A DNA stretch of 44,185 nucleotides from Pleurotus djamor. Its lineage: Eukaryota; Basidiomycota; Agaricomycetes; Agaricales; Pleurotaceae. The notes beneath the pieces are model-generated. The model was not told the DNA's origin. It did not search any database and worked only from the letters and a program-made list of their open reading frames with translations. Positions within the stretch are counted from its first letter, which is position 1; each line of letters opens with the position of its first letter. A program made the translations under genes and the position numbers. This document shows, one piece after another, positions 9,611-22,237 of this stretch. The stretch is from contig JAPEVF010000371.1 of NCBI GenBank assembly GCA_029747585.1, positions 1 through 44,185 on the forward strand, given 5' to 3'.

Positions 9611-12600
9611 TTACGAGTACCATCCTTCCCCAGAAACGCCCGGTGCTATGATCCCCGCTCGAACGGTCCAATCGCCGAAGCTCTCGCTGTCCACCCGCTC
9701 CAGAGCATACCGTTTGATCATCGGCCTGAGAATGGCCAAGATATCAGGTTCTGTGACTGATTCTGTGGTTCCAAACATGAGCATAAGCATTGTCAAAGAT
9801 GACGGAGGTGGACAAGGCATACCTCGATAGACCTTGTTCAAGCGTTGTCCGCTAGCTCCACCACCAAGAAGCATAGAGTATACGCCTGGTGCCTTGCCGA
9901 TGAACCCAATGTCACTGACGTAGGGTCGGGTGCATCCATTTGGGCAACCAGACATGCGTATCATGATAGTGTCGTTTCTGAGGCCATGTTCCTCGCAGAT
10001 TTTCTCGACCTTGTCAATCAACAAAGGGAGATACTAAGAAGTGGTGAGCATCACGAAGGCGGGAAGCGGACCAAGCAAATATTTACCCGCTCAGACTCAG
10101 CCATGGCAAGCACTAAATGGAAGGCTCATAAACGGGTGACATGGTGGATGAAGCTCGAGGAGCTCACCACAAGTAGGAAGGGCAACGCACGCCGAAGATG
10201 ACAACCGCATCCCAGAGTAACTAAGGTTATCCATGTTGTATTTCTTAAGGATTTCCTTCACAGAAGCCAAATCTTCGGCCGCAACGTCGGAAACCACCAG
10301 ATGCTGATTAGCGGTCAACCGGAACGTTCCTTTGTGAATTTTGGCTAGTTCACGCAGGCCCGACTTGAACGGCCGAGAAGGGGAGTTTTGTACTCGTCCG
10401 TTTTCAATGAACATAGTAAAGTGGTGCTTGCCGTCTTCACCTGTCACCCAGCCGTAGTTGTCGAGGTTACGCGTGAAGGAATACGGCCTCGCGGGAGCGA
10501 GTGCGAATCGTGTGCGTGTTGTGATCTCAGCCTTGAAAATTTCTAGACCTATCGTATCGATTGTGTATCCAACCCTGCCCCTCTTGAAGGTGTCAGTCGG
10601 GTGCGGTCAATCTACGGAAAAGGGGTTGAGTTTACCTTTCGGCTGTAATTATTGAGATGAGTATTCCTGAATCAACAAGGTAATGACACTCACTTGGCGC
10701 GATCACCAAGGTCACGCTGGGTTAGGAACACGCCCTCTGCAACTTTGATACCTTGGTCCGGCGTACAGAACCCGATAACATCTGCCAGGCGAGGGTACGT
10801 CTTTTTGTTGCCGTGGGTGACACCCATGCCTCCACCGACACAGACGTTATACCCGATGAGATCGCCTTGTGAATTGACAATTGCGATGAAACCCAAGTCA
10901 TTGGTAAAAACATCGACATCGTTCGTAGGAGGTACGGCTATCGCGATTTTGAACTAGATTCAAACTCAGTATACTAAATATACATGTAGAACGTTGGCGT
11001 CAGGCGTACCTTGCGAGGCAGATAGAACGGCCCATAAAGAGGTTCGTAATCTTTCACGGCGTTTCCGGCAACCAGTTTCTTGTCCAACCATATTTCATGG
11101 TATGCAGTAGTCCGAGGCATGAGATGATCACTGATCCCTTTCGCAAAGGAGCAGGCTTGTTCATGAACCCTGGACAAAGATGGGATCGAAGAGCAAGTAA
11201 CGTTTCTTCGGAGGGGTTAGTCGACGGGGTGATTGGAAAAGGACTCTGAAATACCTGGCAAGATCACCAGCGGCCGACAACGTATCGAGAAGCGTGCGAT
11301 TGATATCCTGAATGGCGGGCTTCAAGTGCCTTTTGATGACCCCATGGAACTGGAAGGTCTGTCTCGTGGTAATTTTCATCGTCCCATTTCCATGTTCATC
11401 CGCCAGCTGATCCAATTTCAGCCACTGGTGTGGCTGACAAACCCCAGCAGGCATACGCAAGCGGATCATGAAGTAGTAAGCCGGTTCAAGTCCCTCCAGC
11501 TGCCTTTCATCGCGGATGTCTCGATCGTCCTGCTGATATACGCCGTGGAATTTCGATAGTTGAGTGTCACTGGCACACAGAAGGCCACTAGTCGAAGTGT
11601 CCTCAAGACCTTCAGGAATCGTCCCGCGTAAGTAGGAGGAAGCAGCCTTGTAATGTTCGTTGGTGATTGGCTCTGGCTCAGCCTCTTCCAGCTCGATCGC
11701 ATCAACGCCTAAAGCCTTCCATAACCGAACTTCCCAGCCCTTGTAACCAGTCTCATGACCATCTGCATCTTGTTCGTCGCCCAGGCCAATCGCTACCATT
11801 CGCTGTGCGCCAAGTTTTTCGAGCCGAGCATCCAACTCTTTGCCCGGTTTATTGTAATATTGGGAGTCTTCAGGACGAGGCCAGTAGCGGCTGTCACCCA
11901 TGGCAAACACGGCGTAACGAACGTTGCAGAGGACACAGCTATCCCCTTTAACGAGGACAGTACTCAGTGCCTTGAAAAACTTTCTCCCGTTTTGGGGAGG
12001 TTCGCCTTGGCCAGCAGTTGAGGTTAAGAGGACCACATGCCCTTCTTGGGCGAGGGCGTCGATAGAGAAGGAATCCATCGAGGCGACGGCGGTAGAAAGA
12101 CCTCTTGCGGTGGCGCGTTGACCTAAGCGTTTTGCCATCTTCTCAGCTGCTCCGCCATCCGACGCATAGAGGACAAGGAGAGGAGGTGCATCAAGCGAAT
12201 GGAGCATTTCATCATATAGCTTTTGAGCATACTTCTTCCTTGAGGCTTTCGCTTCTCCGCTTAGAGACCTAGACAACCCCAAAGCCAGCTGGGGATTCGC
12301 ATGCACAAGTTGAGATATGTGATTTTGTCGGTCAAGGAATTCCCTGAGTTCGTTCTTGATAACATCGGAGTCTAAGGAGAAGGGATCCCCTGCTCCGCTG
12401 CTTTTACTTGGATCCCAGCGATACAATGGCCAATACCCTGAGTCAACAGCAAGTTTGGTTTCCTTGAGAACGTCCAGAGCAGTTGTCGATTCGTTTAAGT
12501 AAGGCAGGTAGGCAAGAACGATGCTGGGGCCGTTGAACTTGTCTGCCTCGGAGAGAACTTCGAGAACATGGGAGTAGGACGAAAATATGGCGATGCTGGC

Positions 12601-14329
12601 AACATAGACATCTCCATGATTCATCCCGTACAGTCCGACATCTTGCTTGCGTTGACGATGACCAGTGGTATCCCTAGAAGAATAGGGAGTGGTGTCGATG
12701 ATAAGGGCATTCACGTTCAGCCCAGAAGCTATGATATGATGGAGCCCAGAACCACCGATATCGTTGGACCAAGCCTCTGAGCCGACAATCCAACGGGAAG
12801 GGAAGGGGAGATACGAACGTAGGGAGAGGATAGTCTCTACATTCGCGGAGTGAGCTGGAAGTCCTTGTAAAGATGCTACAAGCTGGTCACTAATGGCATA
12901 ACTCTTCCGAGGATCGTCTTTGGAAAGAACCCATTTACTGAAAAGGGAGTGGAGTTCTAGGTCAAGTGAACCTTCCTCCAGCACCTCCAGCACCAGCTGG
13001 ACGAGCTGGTCGCGAGATTGTAGCTGTGCTTGAACACGACCCAAGGCAAATTCAGGGGAAGTGGCGATCATCTCAGACGATGGTACAAAGGCAGGCGAAG
13101 TCAGGACGTCAAGACGTCTACCAAACACGTACTCCAGAGCCTTCATGTATGCCACTTCGAGCTTCGAGACCGAAGGGGATGGATTGGGCGATAAAGGCGG
13201 CGTTCCAATAACAAGGGGGGTTATCGAGTGCGCCGAAGCGTGTTGAATGAATTTGACCATCTCTTGGTAAGTGACCTGACTGGTATTACCGATTGTCCCT
13301 TGCAGACACACCGGTCGGGGGTCCCGGTCAAGGACTTGGAAAATGTTCACAAAATCCATGTAGATGGATGCCCGTCTCATGGACGGGTCCCAAGCATGCT
13401 CCAGGACGATTATACTCGTGGCACTGGGNAGGGATGGCTGCAAGGATCTGGCTGGGGATGATCGGATTGATTAACGAAAGCTGAATAAACTTGACGCCTT
13501 CGACGAAAGGGAGGCTTGATTGGCCAACGGTAAAAACGACAGTCCGAGGATTCGGTATATCTTGCGTTGCGAAGGGAAGGGGGCGCCGACCAATTAACTG
13601 TTCAACGGAGAGCGAAGCCCGTTTATACGCCTGGCAGTTCTCTTGTAGGAGATCGACATCCGTTGCATACTGACTCAGTAGGTCTCCACTATTGTTGGTG
13701 GGAGATGGACATGTAGAGGCGGATTTGGGGTTGATGTTGGTGAATGCCTTTGGGGGGATGGGAGGTTCCCGTGTCATCTGATTGGCAACCACAGTCTGAC
13801 TAAGACTCCTTCTAGACGCATCCCTAAGAGGCAGAGGAACCACGAGCTCGTCCAAGTCGATGCTTCCGTCCGTATCCAACGGGTAGAAAGCGTGTACAAC
13901 AGCTTTCTTAGAAGTTCTGGCTAGACTAGCAGCCAATAGCGCGTTTTCTTGGGACTGCTGGGTGGTGGTCGAAACAAGGAAAAATGGTATCGAAAATTTG
14001 AGGATCAAGAGGTCTGCGAGGTCGTCGACAACAGCTAGATGTAGCACGACTGGTAAGGATGAGATATCAGAAAGATAGAGGGCGAGTCGCGCGACCAGCT
14101 CTGGGTTCGTCTCAGCTGTGAGAGTCACCAAGGGAACTTCTGAGTTGCGGACGATGACCGCTCCAGGGTCTTCATTAGCAGGAAGCGATATCAATGTAGC
14201 TTGGGTTGGTCGAGATTTCCTTAATCGTACGTATTCAGTGGCAAAGCTTGCCTCCGAGGTCGTTTCCAGGTTTATCACGATACTGGAGGTGGCGAGTGCG
14301 ATCCCAGCAACCGCACGTGTGGCTGCCAT
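9611..14329 (-). CDS. MET5: Sulfite reductase [NADPH] beta subunit (Met5/Sir1)
   Basis: Catalyses six-electron reduction of sulfite to sulfide in sulfate assimilation, with the Met10 flavoprotein as partner. The model gives 1446 aa, close to yeast Met5 (1442). Domains: an N-terminal pyruvate-oxidoreductase-like region (about 1-650), a flavodoxin domain from about 713 ([20 protein letters not shown]) to 870, then the siroheme/4Fe-4S half from about 928 ([13 protein letters not shown]). Cluster cysteines are CVALPTC (Cx5C, near 1308) and CPNGC (Cx3C, near 1352). Exons: 14329-11255, 11205-11010, 10953-10694, a 7-nt microexon 10642-10636, 10582-10168, 10112-10087, 10033-9823 and 9762-9611. An N at 13429 breaks the frame; without it ILAAIP reads on into [11 protein letters not shown]. 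The splice after CVALPTC gives VLAMAE where relatives have GLAMAE. I start at MAATRAVAG; no in-frame upstream start was found, but a short extra N-terminus is possible. Confidence 0.93.
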
Positions 14330-15142
14330 GTCTGGCAGCAAGTACATCAGTATGTTTCTTGGTGAACTCCATAGAACTGACCTGGGAAGTGGAAACGATG
14401 GGCATCTCCAGAGAGCCCATCTTAATTATATATGTGGGACTCATCATAAACCGATGGGGTGTAGACGTCGTGTGAATACCAAGGAAGTGCATCACATTTT
14501 GTAGTTATTTTAAGGGTGCGCGTGTAGAAAACGGTTGCTTCCTGTGGCAAAGTTCGAGCGTTGACGACATGGATACATAGTCAGAAAAATCGCGCACTTG
14601 TACGTATACCAGCTTTGTAGTAGACTGTCATAGTGGTTGGTCCTTGACATCATGTACCCAATCTGATTCCCTAGGCCTATGCCAGGTTTCGCTCATGTGC
14701 AGATATGATTCGATGTTGGTATATGAGGCTGAAACCTCCTGGGAGGCACAAAGAGGTGGAGGAAGAGTTGGAGTTGACGTTGAGGTCTGAGGCCTGAGGA
14801 AGTGGTCGAGGTTGGACCAAACAATCGCGATTCCCGAACGCTTAAAAGGGGCTTTCGACTTTCCAGCCGACTCCCTCATTCTGAGAGGAGGGGACAGTAA
14901 ATAGTACCATGTCTCAAGACTTCCACGTTTGTTATGTGAGTAGACATATGAAGCTACGTGAGTCGTTACAGTCAGTAATGTACTTAAGTACTTGATGCGA
15001 TATGCGATGAAGAACAGACCAGCAGATGCTAAATATACAGAATTGCTCAAGCTCCGATCCAAACGATTGTGTTAGAAATAAGTCAAGCAGAATATAGAGT
15101 CCCGATCCGAGAAAAGATGAGAAAAAGCACGGCCCGAGAGTA
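14330..15142. other. Intergenic, MET5 upstream region
   Basis: A possible 50-nt intron (GTCAGT...TGCCAG) lies just before the MET5 start, so MET5 may have a spliced 5' UTR. The longest frame here (15062-14628, minus) has no recognisable domain and odd composition, and I do not call it. The rest should hold the MET5 promoter and the 3' UTR of the telobox gene. Confidence 0.45.
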
Positions 15143-18100
15143 TCAGAACGCTCCACCATCCCAGCTGCTTCTCTTCCGCTTGTTGTTATCACTGCTCTTG
15201 CGCAGCAAGAGATCCTGTGGCGAAACAACGTTGCTCGTGCTCTGACCGCGGTGATGAAGAGAGTGGCTACGACTGAGCATACCACTACCAGCCGTCGTGG
15301 ATGCTGGAGAGATGGTACTCTTCGGAGGTGGCATGTTGGGGATATGTTTGCGCAGGGAGGCTGGTATCCCCAATGTCTTCAAAGCGGCGGATGTCGCCGC
15401 AGACTGCGCTAAGTCAAGGGCCTGACCTTGCCTGTAAACTCCATCCAGAGCGGGCTTCAAGCCCGTTGTCGTATCCATAGAGTCACTCGTTCCCGAAGAG
15501 TTACTGGATGTCTTATAATGGAGGTCCAAAAAANGGCACGCTATGATCTTGGACTTGCGACAAGGCCGTGGTCATGGATGGCGGTAATCCGAAGACAAAA
15601 TTGGGAGCGAAAGCTGACGGAGGTGGGCGAGCAGTGTGTTGTCCAGCAGACGGTGAATCCGATGTCCGCCTCGGCGAGCTCTGCGATAACGAACTGAAAA
15701 ATGGAACCGAACGGAGCGCGGAGGCCTCTGGTTCTGAGTTGTGATGAACGAGGTTAGCATCAGGTCTGGACAAGCTGCGAGCTTCAGAGGGCGGCACGGA
15801 AATTGAGCGGCCATGAAGAGAGCCAAAGCCGCTGTTAATGGCACGGTGATACATGGACGAGGGTCGGGTTGACGACATCAACGGCGTTCCAGGCGGTGTG
15901 GTGTTCAATGAAGGATCCTCATGTTGTGAGAGATCGATGATGTCGTCGATGCTAGTGAGGTCATACCGAGACCCACCCGTAGCCGAGACACCTGAGGTTT
16001 GTTGAGAGCCATCTTTGCTTGAAGGAACGTCTTCCATCGTCTGATCGGGTTTTCCGGCGTCGTCCAGGGTGATGCTCGTCAACTCGATTTCATCGATGCC
16101 CGGTAATCCTCCCGAAGAATGCAACTGCATAGGATGGATGGCGGTGGCCGGAGTTGCTGGGGGACCCATACCATCCAGGTCGAGGCCAAGCCCCATCCCA
16201 CTCATTCCTTCCGTTGCCATGTCCAAATTGTGGTTACTCATCCCGAAGCCGCTTCCAACGCCAACGGAAGGACCAAGTCCAAGTCCAAGACCCAATGCAG
16301 AGCCCATTCCATAGTAAGGTTGTTGAGGTTGATGCGTCCGGGCACCAAAGATCAAGTCTCCAGCATAATTGGAATGATGGGTAAACCCTCTGAATCCTGT
16401 GTGAGCGTAGCCCGTGATGTCGTCCGAGAACGTTGAGTGGGTGTCACGATCGCCGAAGCCAATTTCGGAGCAAACAGATGTGAAATCGTCCTGACGTTCG
16501 TCCATCGAGTTGTGATACATGCTATGCAGACCAAGATGCTGCAAGCCATTATGATGATGACCGAATTGGTTGGGACTCGAGGCATGGCTGATGCTATGGC
16601 TCAAGCTATGTGCGTGAAGCGACGATGCCGTTGTGGGGAAGAGGTCGTATCGGTCCATGACACCATGGTTCAATTGGTGGAACGAGAACGGTGAGGCAGG
16701 TGAGAACTCTCCATCCCCGTCAACATCCAAATCTGTCAAAGAGGTGGTAGACGTGCTGGAGAGGCTGACGTTATTCGAGCTACCCATATTACTGGAGGGA
16801 TCGAGGCGTGGGTTAGCCGAAAACAACCAGTCCTGAGTACCCCAAGGCGACTTCCCAATCATACTGTTCCCGTCTGCCTGAGTGCCAGCATCTATTCTCC
16901 GCGAAAAGGAGGGCGATGTGGTAATGGCAGGCGTGTGCGTTTGGCTGAGTAAATCCGAGGACGATGTTGGTGACCAAGTAGAGTGTGCGTGCACGGGAGT
17001 GTCCAGCCCGGAGTGTGAATGAGATAGCGACCGAGAATCGTCAAGATCCAGATCAGAGGGTGACGTAGAAACACCATTAGGTGAACGCATCTGGGAAAAT
17101 TCTTGCGCCGAGGTAGACCTAGCCGAAGTAGATGTGTCTGCGATGTCCATGTCGACTTCGACACTATCGACGTTGGAGAAAGTCAGGGCAGCAGAAGCAG
17201 AAGATGCTCTTGCCCGACGCTTCTCATTGGGGGTGTTATCGGAGCCAGCACTAAATGTTGGACGCTTAGTGCGGCGAACGGGGGACTTGAATACCACCAT
17301 TTCATCTTCGGCCACTGCGCTCTCATCATTTTCATCTTCCGACACGGTTGCGCTCTGTGGGACACTCTTGGTGCCACCACGAAGCAAGGCACGCCGACGA
17401 CGTCGTATAGGGCCTGTTTCGGGAATTTGGTCATCCGTAGCAGCGCGCAGTGGTAAAGGGATTGCAGGGCGCCGCCATGTGTTCTGTGCCGTAATGGTAC
17501 TGGCAGGGTCTACGTCTGTAGCATCCAGCGTCATGGGTTCTACGGATGGTGTGGAGGAGGAGGCGGCAGCGCTAGCATCCTTCTTCTTCGTCGTAGCCAT
17601 TCGAGGTTTGTATCCAGCTGCTTGGTAGAGATCGGGGAAAGCATTTCGAAAGCGATCTCGCAAGTCAGTGGAACGACGACCTTGTTCTTGGAAGACAGGG
17701 TCTTTGACGATAGCTGCCCAAACCGTACCATGCTTCTCATATCCCTCCCTCAAAGCCTTGTCCTCCTGCTCGGTGAACGGGCGTCGCTTTTTTGAGCGGG
17801 TCTTTTCGAAAAGAGGCTTGCCGTCGGGGAGAGTCGAACGCTTAATTTTCGAGGAGAGGTGTGTCTTGGCATTAGGGTAATGAAGCCTATATGCGTCCGG
17901 GAAATAAGTCCGGAAACTGAGAGGACAAAAGCCCATGCATGGGAATAATCGTAAGGGGACTGTAGTATGACGATCAATATAATAGACGTACCGGTCTTTG
18001 AGATCGACAGGAGAACGGTTGTCGAACTGGAGAGACTTGTCGCTGAGGATGGTCTTCCAGTTCCCTACCCCATGCTTATTGCACCCGTCAACAAGCATCT

Positions 18101-18533
18101 GAGTCTCCTCCGTCGTCCATTTCTTCCTCTGCTTCTTCTCTCCGTTAAGGCCGGTCACGTCGGCGCCTAACCCGTCGTCGTCGTCACTGGCGATCCTACG
18201 CATTTTCCCCCTCTTCTCCGGCAGCAATGCATCAGTGTCCGTGTCGTAGCCTTGCCCAGAGGTTATATGGTCGATTCTATGCGCGTCGATGCCCGTGTCG
18301 TCACGAAAATTCCAGGCAGAATCTGGTACGACTCGTGGGGATGAAGGGAGTGCTAGAGAGACCCGGCGCTGCTTCAGGAGTGCATTTGGGCTAGTGACAG
18401 AAACCGGTGGAAATGGCGCTTTGAATGAAAAGGAAATTGCAGGGGGAGGCGGCATAGGTGCCTTGCAGGCTACTGAAGGCATGGTAGAGGTACTGGTCGA
18501 CTCCCCGGGGCTTGATCCAGTACTTGTTGACAT
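15143..18533 (-). CDS. Telobox double-Myb DNA-binding protein (Tay1/Teb1-like)
   Basis: Two exons (18533-17992 and 17916-15143) with a 75-nt intron give 1104 aa once the N at 15534 is removed. Two Myb repeats lie near the N-terminus: KWTTEETQMLVDGCNKHGVG with NWKTIL and VDLKDRFRTYFP (about 135-190), and RPFTEQEDKALREGYEKHG with VWAAIV and TDLRDRFRNAFP (about 225-285). The VDLKDRFR element matches the telobox of telomere-repeat-binding proteins. The arrangement fits Yarrowia and Ustilago Tay1 and S. pombe Teb1, which bind TTAGGG-like repeats and also act at promoters. The rest is long, low-complexity and Ser/Thr/Gly/His-rich, and ends NNKRKRSSWDGGAF. The intron interrupts the first telobox at the CG|T codon of the DRF arginine. 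A nuclear role in telomere binding or transcription is inferred from the domains. Confidence 0.8.
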
Positions 18534-19134
18534 GGCTTGGTCTCGAATGTCTTCTGTGTTAAAGGCTTTGCGACCAGTATCAGAGATTTACCAGATTCCG
18601 CAACCAGAGCTGCAAAACTGATCAAATGAAGGACGCCTCAATTTGCGAGATTATCTGAATCGGATATGAATACCACGAGTTGGTCGGAATGTATAAGAAT
18701 CCTAGCAAGTGAGCGACGTCAACGGTGCAGTTTCAAAGGTGAGACGGGGTGAATACATACACGTTTCCAGCAGCTGGATGAGCTACACGTTCGAAATGAC
18801 GCTTGGCCCGTAGCAAGATGGAATAAAAATCCGAGATGGTGGTTGGAAGTTAAGCTGCCAGTTTGATGGGCACGAGTTGTTGCTGCAGGTTAATTAGACG
18901 CGCAACGAGCGCTAAGCTGATACCATGAACTTGAAAGACTTTCAAGTGGAGCGGCGCCATATCTCTAGATAGTGCAACTCTGTGGCAAAACCTCGGGTGG
19001 AAACAGAGAAAAGATGACGCAGTGAGGATGAAGAGAGCTTCTTACTTGCCTGCAGTAGCGACAATGAGGACAGGGAAGATGGAAGGTGGATGAGGATAAA
19101 ATCAAGCCATTCTGTACGGTAAAGCATTACATAT
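18534..19134. other. Intergenic, promoter of the telobox gene
   Basis: Lies between the stop of RPN9 and the start of the telobox gene, both on the minus strand. I see no additional coding exon or RNA gene. Confidence 0.5.
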
Positions 19135-20739
19135 TCACTGGGCAACCACTTCTGGAGCTATCCGCTGTTCGACCTTGTTCAACTTTCCGACCCACTCATC
19201 CAGCCGCTTTGCAAGCCCTCCAATTTGTTCGCGGGATAATACACGGGGCTGAACCCAAGTTATGTTCGCCTTCGCATCGACTTGATCAAGCGACCCTTTA
19301 ATGAGCTTCAAGCTGCCGAAATCCCCAATCAGAGTCGTGAAGGTTCGAGAAGGATAAAGTTCCTACCTAAGGGCCTTCATCACCAGATGTTCTACCTCCT
19401 CCAAGGGAAGTCGCGTTTCCTCGGCAATAGTCTGGAAGCTAAGAGTCCGGTTGTTGGCGTTTCTCTTGAAAACAGATTCCATCAACGCCATGAGACAGAT
19501 CTTCTGACGTAGGAACGCGTAGTTCTCCTGCAGTATTGGCTAGACGTTGCGCAGCGTGATAGGTTGAGGTTAATGAGGGTGTAACAAGGTGGAAACTGGG
19601 GTGCCACAATCCACTTACCTCCTTCGGGAACAGAGGTGCGAGAGCCTCGAACTTGCCTATGTTGCCCTCGTTAAACGTGAAAAGGAGCTTCTTCACCCAG
19701 CTATACGGAGTGCCGTCCAGTGCATCGAGGATCGGATGCATCAGCTGTGATGCAATGAGGACATGTCATCATAGACGATCGATGACATTGTCACTTACCA
19801 GCTCCCCAAAGTTATATATGGTATCTCCCAAGAAGGCGGAGATTGCCAGGTCGTGAGCACGACCCAGTCTCTCCTCGGGCGACATATCAGTTGCTGGATC
19901 CACACATGCAAGATAGAGCAAGGAGTTGCGGTAGTAAGGCGCGTATTCAGCCTTGGCCTATGACGAGTTTCAGCACTGAGTTTCTCGGAAAGGTTATACT
20001 ATGCACCTTGTAATAATCGGCAGCGACGCCATAATACGCCGCCCTTACACCATTATCCACTCCGTCTAGCCGGTCAAGGATATCCCATGCGGCATCCATA
20101 TCTGATTTCGTCCCTTCAAGATCACCATACAGTAATTTCGCATGAGCGATGGTTGCCAGTAAGAGGATATACGCCTCAATAGAAGACTGTGATAGGACGG
20201 GTTCGACACCGGAAGCTGAAGATGCAGAAGCGGTGTCTTCCTGAGACTTTTTGGAGACAGATGGGGGGACGGGGATCCGCGAAAGCAGTGAAGTAAGGTG
20301 TGTTATATGTGTTTGGGGGTCTGCATGGGTGGAAATGAACTGTGGGTCGCGCAAAGAATAACCGTAAACGTACTGTCTATCTCCTTCGAAACCTTCACGC
20401 CGAGTTCTACTAGACGCAGCTGGTTTAGCCGTCCCTCAAAGTCCCTGACGAAGATATTAAAGACATCCACTCGGTACGGCTTGGTCAATGGATGATCGAC
20501 GAATGCAAAGAGCTTGCTAGTGAGCTGATGCCACAGCCTACACGAGTCAAATTGTAAGCCTCCCTATACCGAGCATAATGTAGATCCCAAGCTGACTTTC
20601 GATTGTACAGCGTCCTGAAGCTCTCGAAGAATGGGTGTAGCTCTGTGGGCGTGGAAGATATTGCCTTGCTTGTAAAGTCATCTATGTCGAGTTTGGGTGG
20701 GTCAACTACCATAGCTTGCTTGCTTGACGACGACGACAT
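19135..20739 (-). CDS. RPN9: 26S proteasome regulatory subunit Rpn9 (PSMD13), PCI domain
   Basis: Structural subunit of the 19S lid, needed for stable lid assembly. Seven exons (20739-20597, 20537-20374, 20320-20007, 19957-19799, 19744-19619, 19539-19367, 19312-19135) sum to 1257 nt and 418 aa, near yeast Rpn9 (393). Diagnostic pieces: KLWHQLTSKLF, FEGRLNQLRLVELGVKVSKE, ADYYKAKAEYAPYYRNSLLY and GDTIYNFGELLMHPIL. The C-terminal PCI winged helix runs from RTLSFQTIAEETRLPLEEVE through LKLIKGSLDQVDAKANITWV. All introns are 49-79 nt with GT-AG ends. An insert rich in Ser and Ala (about VSKKSQEDTASASSASG) lies in the N-terminal helical repeat part and is probably a loop. Start MSSSSSKQAMVVDPP is the first ATG in frame before the conserved sequence. 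Confidence 0.93.
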
Positions 20740-22237
20740 TGAATGTGGTGTGTGTTGGAGGGCGATTTGCACTTGCGCGTTGGGAAGAGGAGTGGGCGAC
20801 GCGTCTCCTTCTCGCGTGCCACTGCTTGGCCATGTTTGGACCAGATGGTATTACCCTCCACGGTCCTTGGCTTCTTTGGCGCTTCTTGGGTACCGTGAGT
20901 CCTTGGTGAGTCCGTGACGCTTCTCTTGGCAGTTCCCTCCAGGTTGGATGCTCGCCTGTCACTATAAGCACTTGGCAATTTCGACTTGTGGCTTGTCAGT
21001 GTGATATTACTCTCGACTCTAGCGCAGACTCAAATCTTCACTGCTTGGTGCTTCACCGGTCACCCGCCGCGCCTCTTCGCGAGTCACCAACTCCTCACTC
21101 AGTAGTAACTAACTCCTCACTCAGAAAATTATCAAAGACGCTTTGACCTCACTTTGCACCATCTCAATACATCATGTCCACGTATTACGGTATTTTATCT
21201 TCGTTGAGTAAGTGCCCGATCCTTGCCAGAAAACCATGTCTCCACCACTTGCGGAACACTGGAAAGTCTATGCCTTGACATTGCATCCACCGACTCCCAA
21301 GCTATACAAACATGTATTACAAAGAAAGGGCTCCGAGCGAGTACAGAAGCCAGCTGCTTGCTCGTAATCAAGCTGTACACACACTCGCATACTCGTCGCA
21401 ATGACTCATCCACAGTGGTCCGCCACACGGGCGGTGCATAGCTGAAACGCAATGGCTCACGGGCTAGGACCACGGGGCGTGTCCCTACGCTCAAAAGGGT
21501 AGGGCTTATTCTCCGTCGGTAAAGCTTTATTTATCGAGAACCAGTGGAGGTGTGTTACAGGTTAGGGCATGACGGCGTTCTGAGGGGGTAAGTCCTTCAT
21601 TTCTACTTGGATAATTGCGAGATACTGACCACCAACTTTGTTACTATAGGCACGGGACGGGGTGTGGAAGCTTCCTGTGTGAGTACCTCTGACCTCTGTA
21701 CAGGTCGAGCGCCCCGCAAGACGACTCGGACGACATCAAGACTCGAAGGACCGCTCGACGTCAAGACACGGCCGACTCGCCTCAAGACACCCTCCTTCTC
21801 CTCTTACCATACCTATCATCCGCTTTATACAAGCGAGAGGGGGAGAAGGAGGTGTGTATTGAGCCAAGTCGTGTCCGACAACGGTCATCCGCCATTTTTC
21901 AGCCTTACTATTAATTCCACAGTCCTATGGTTCTTACGCCAGGGTAGGTGAGCCCCAGCCGTGTGTTCTTATGACCGAACGGTTCATAGCAGGCTTGACC
22001 CCTTCCCCGTCGATGGCTGGACAAGTCCGACTCAGTAGAGTAGCACAGGCAATGTAACATCTTAGCGTGTTTCTATGTAAAGTGGAATGCGAATTATGTA
22101 TATATATATGACTCTCAGACTCGATCAATGAATATTGAATCATGCACTTCAATGTTCCGCCATCAACTCTACTCTATCTTACACCTTCAGGCCTAACCAA
22201 TCGAACATTGGGCAGCGCAATACACAAATAAGCCCAT
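20740..22237. other. Gene-poor stretch with a possible spliced short transcript
   Basis: A direct repeat aactcctcactcag occurs twice near 21089 and 21111. On the plus strand a good-looking start (ATG at 21174, MSTYYGILSSL) ends in a GTAAGT donor at about 21208. Further on, donor/acceptor-like pairs bracket short blocks at about 21561-21590 and 21651-21680. I could not join these into a convincing protein. This may be a short or non-coding spliced transcript, or chance. The start-proximal part (20740-21170) should include the RPN9 promoter. Confidence 0.3.

Noticed and set aside
13400..13460. Frameshift making MET5 look like a pseudogene
   Set aside because: It is caused only by the N at 13429; without it the frame and the conserved sequence are continuous and the whole model is a multiple of three.
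14628..15062. 144-aa minus-strand frame between MET5 and the telobox gene
   Set aside because: No domain, unusual composition, and no supporting splice or start context; probably chance.
21080..21125. Short direct repeats as a CRISPR-like array
   Set aside because: Only two 14-base copies with no regular spacer series, in a eukaryotic context.
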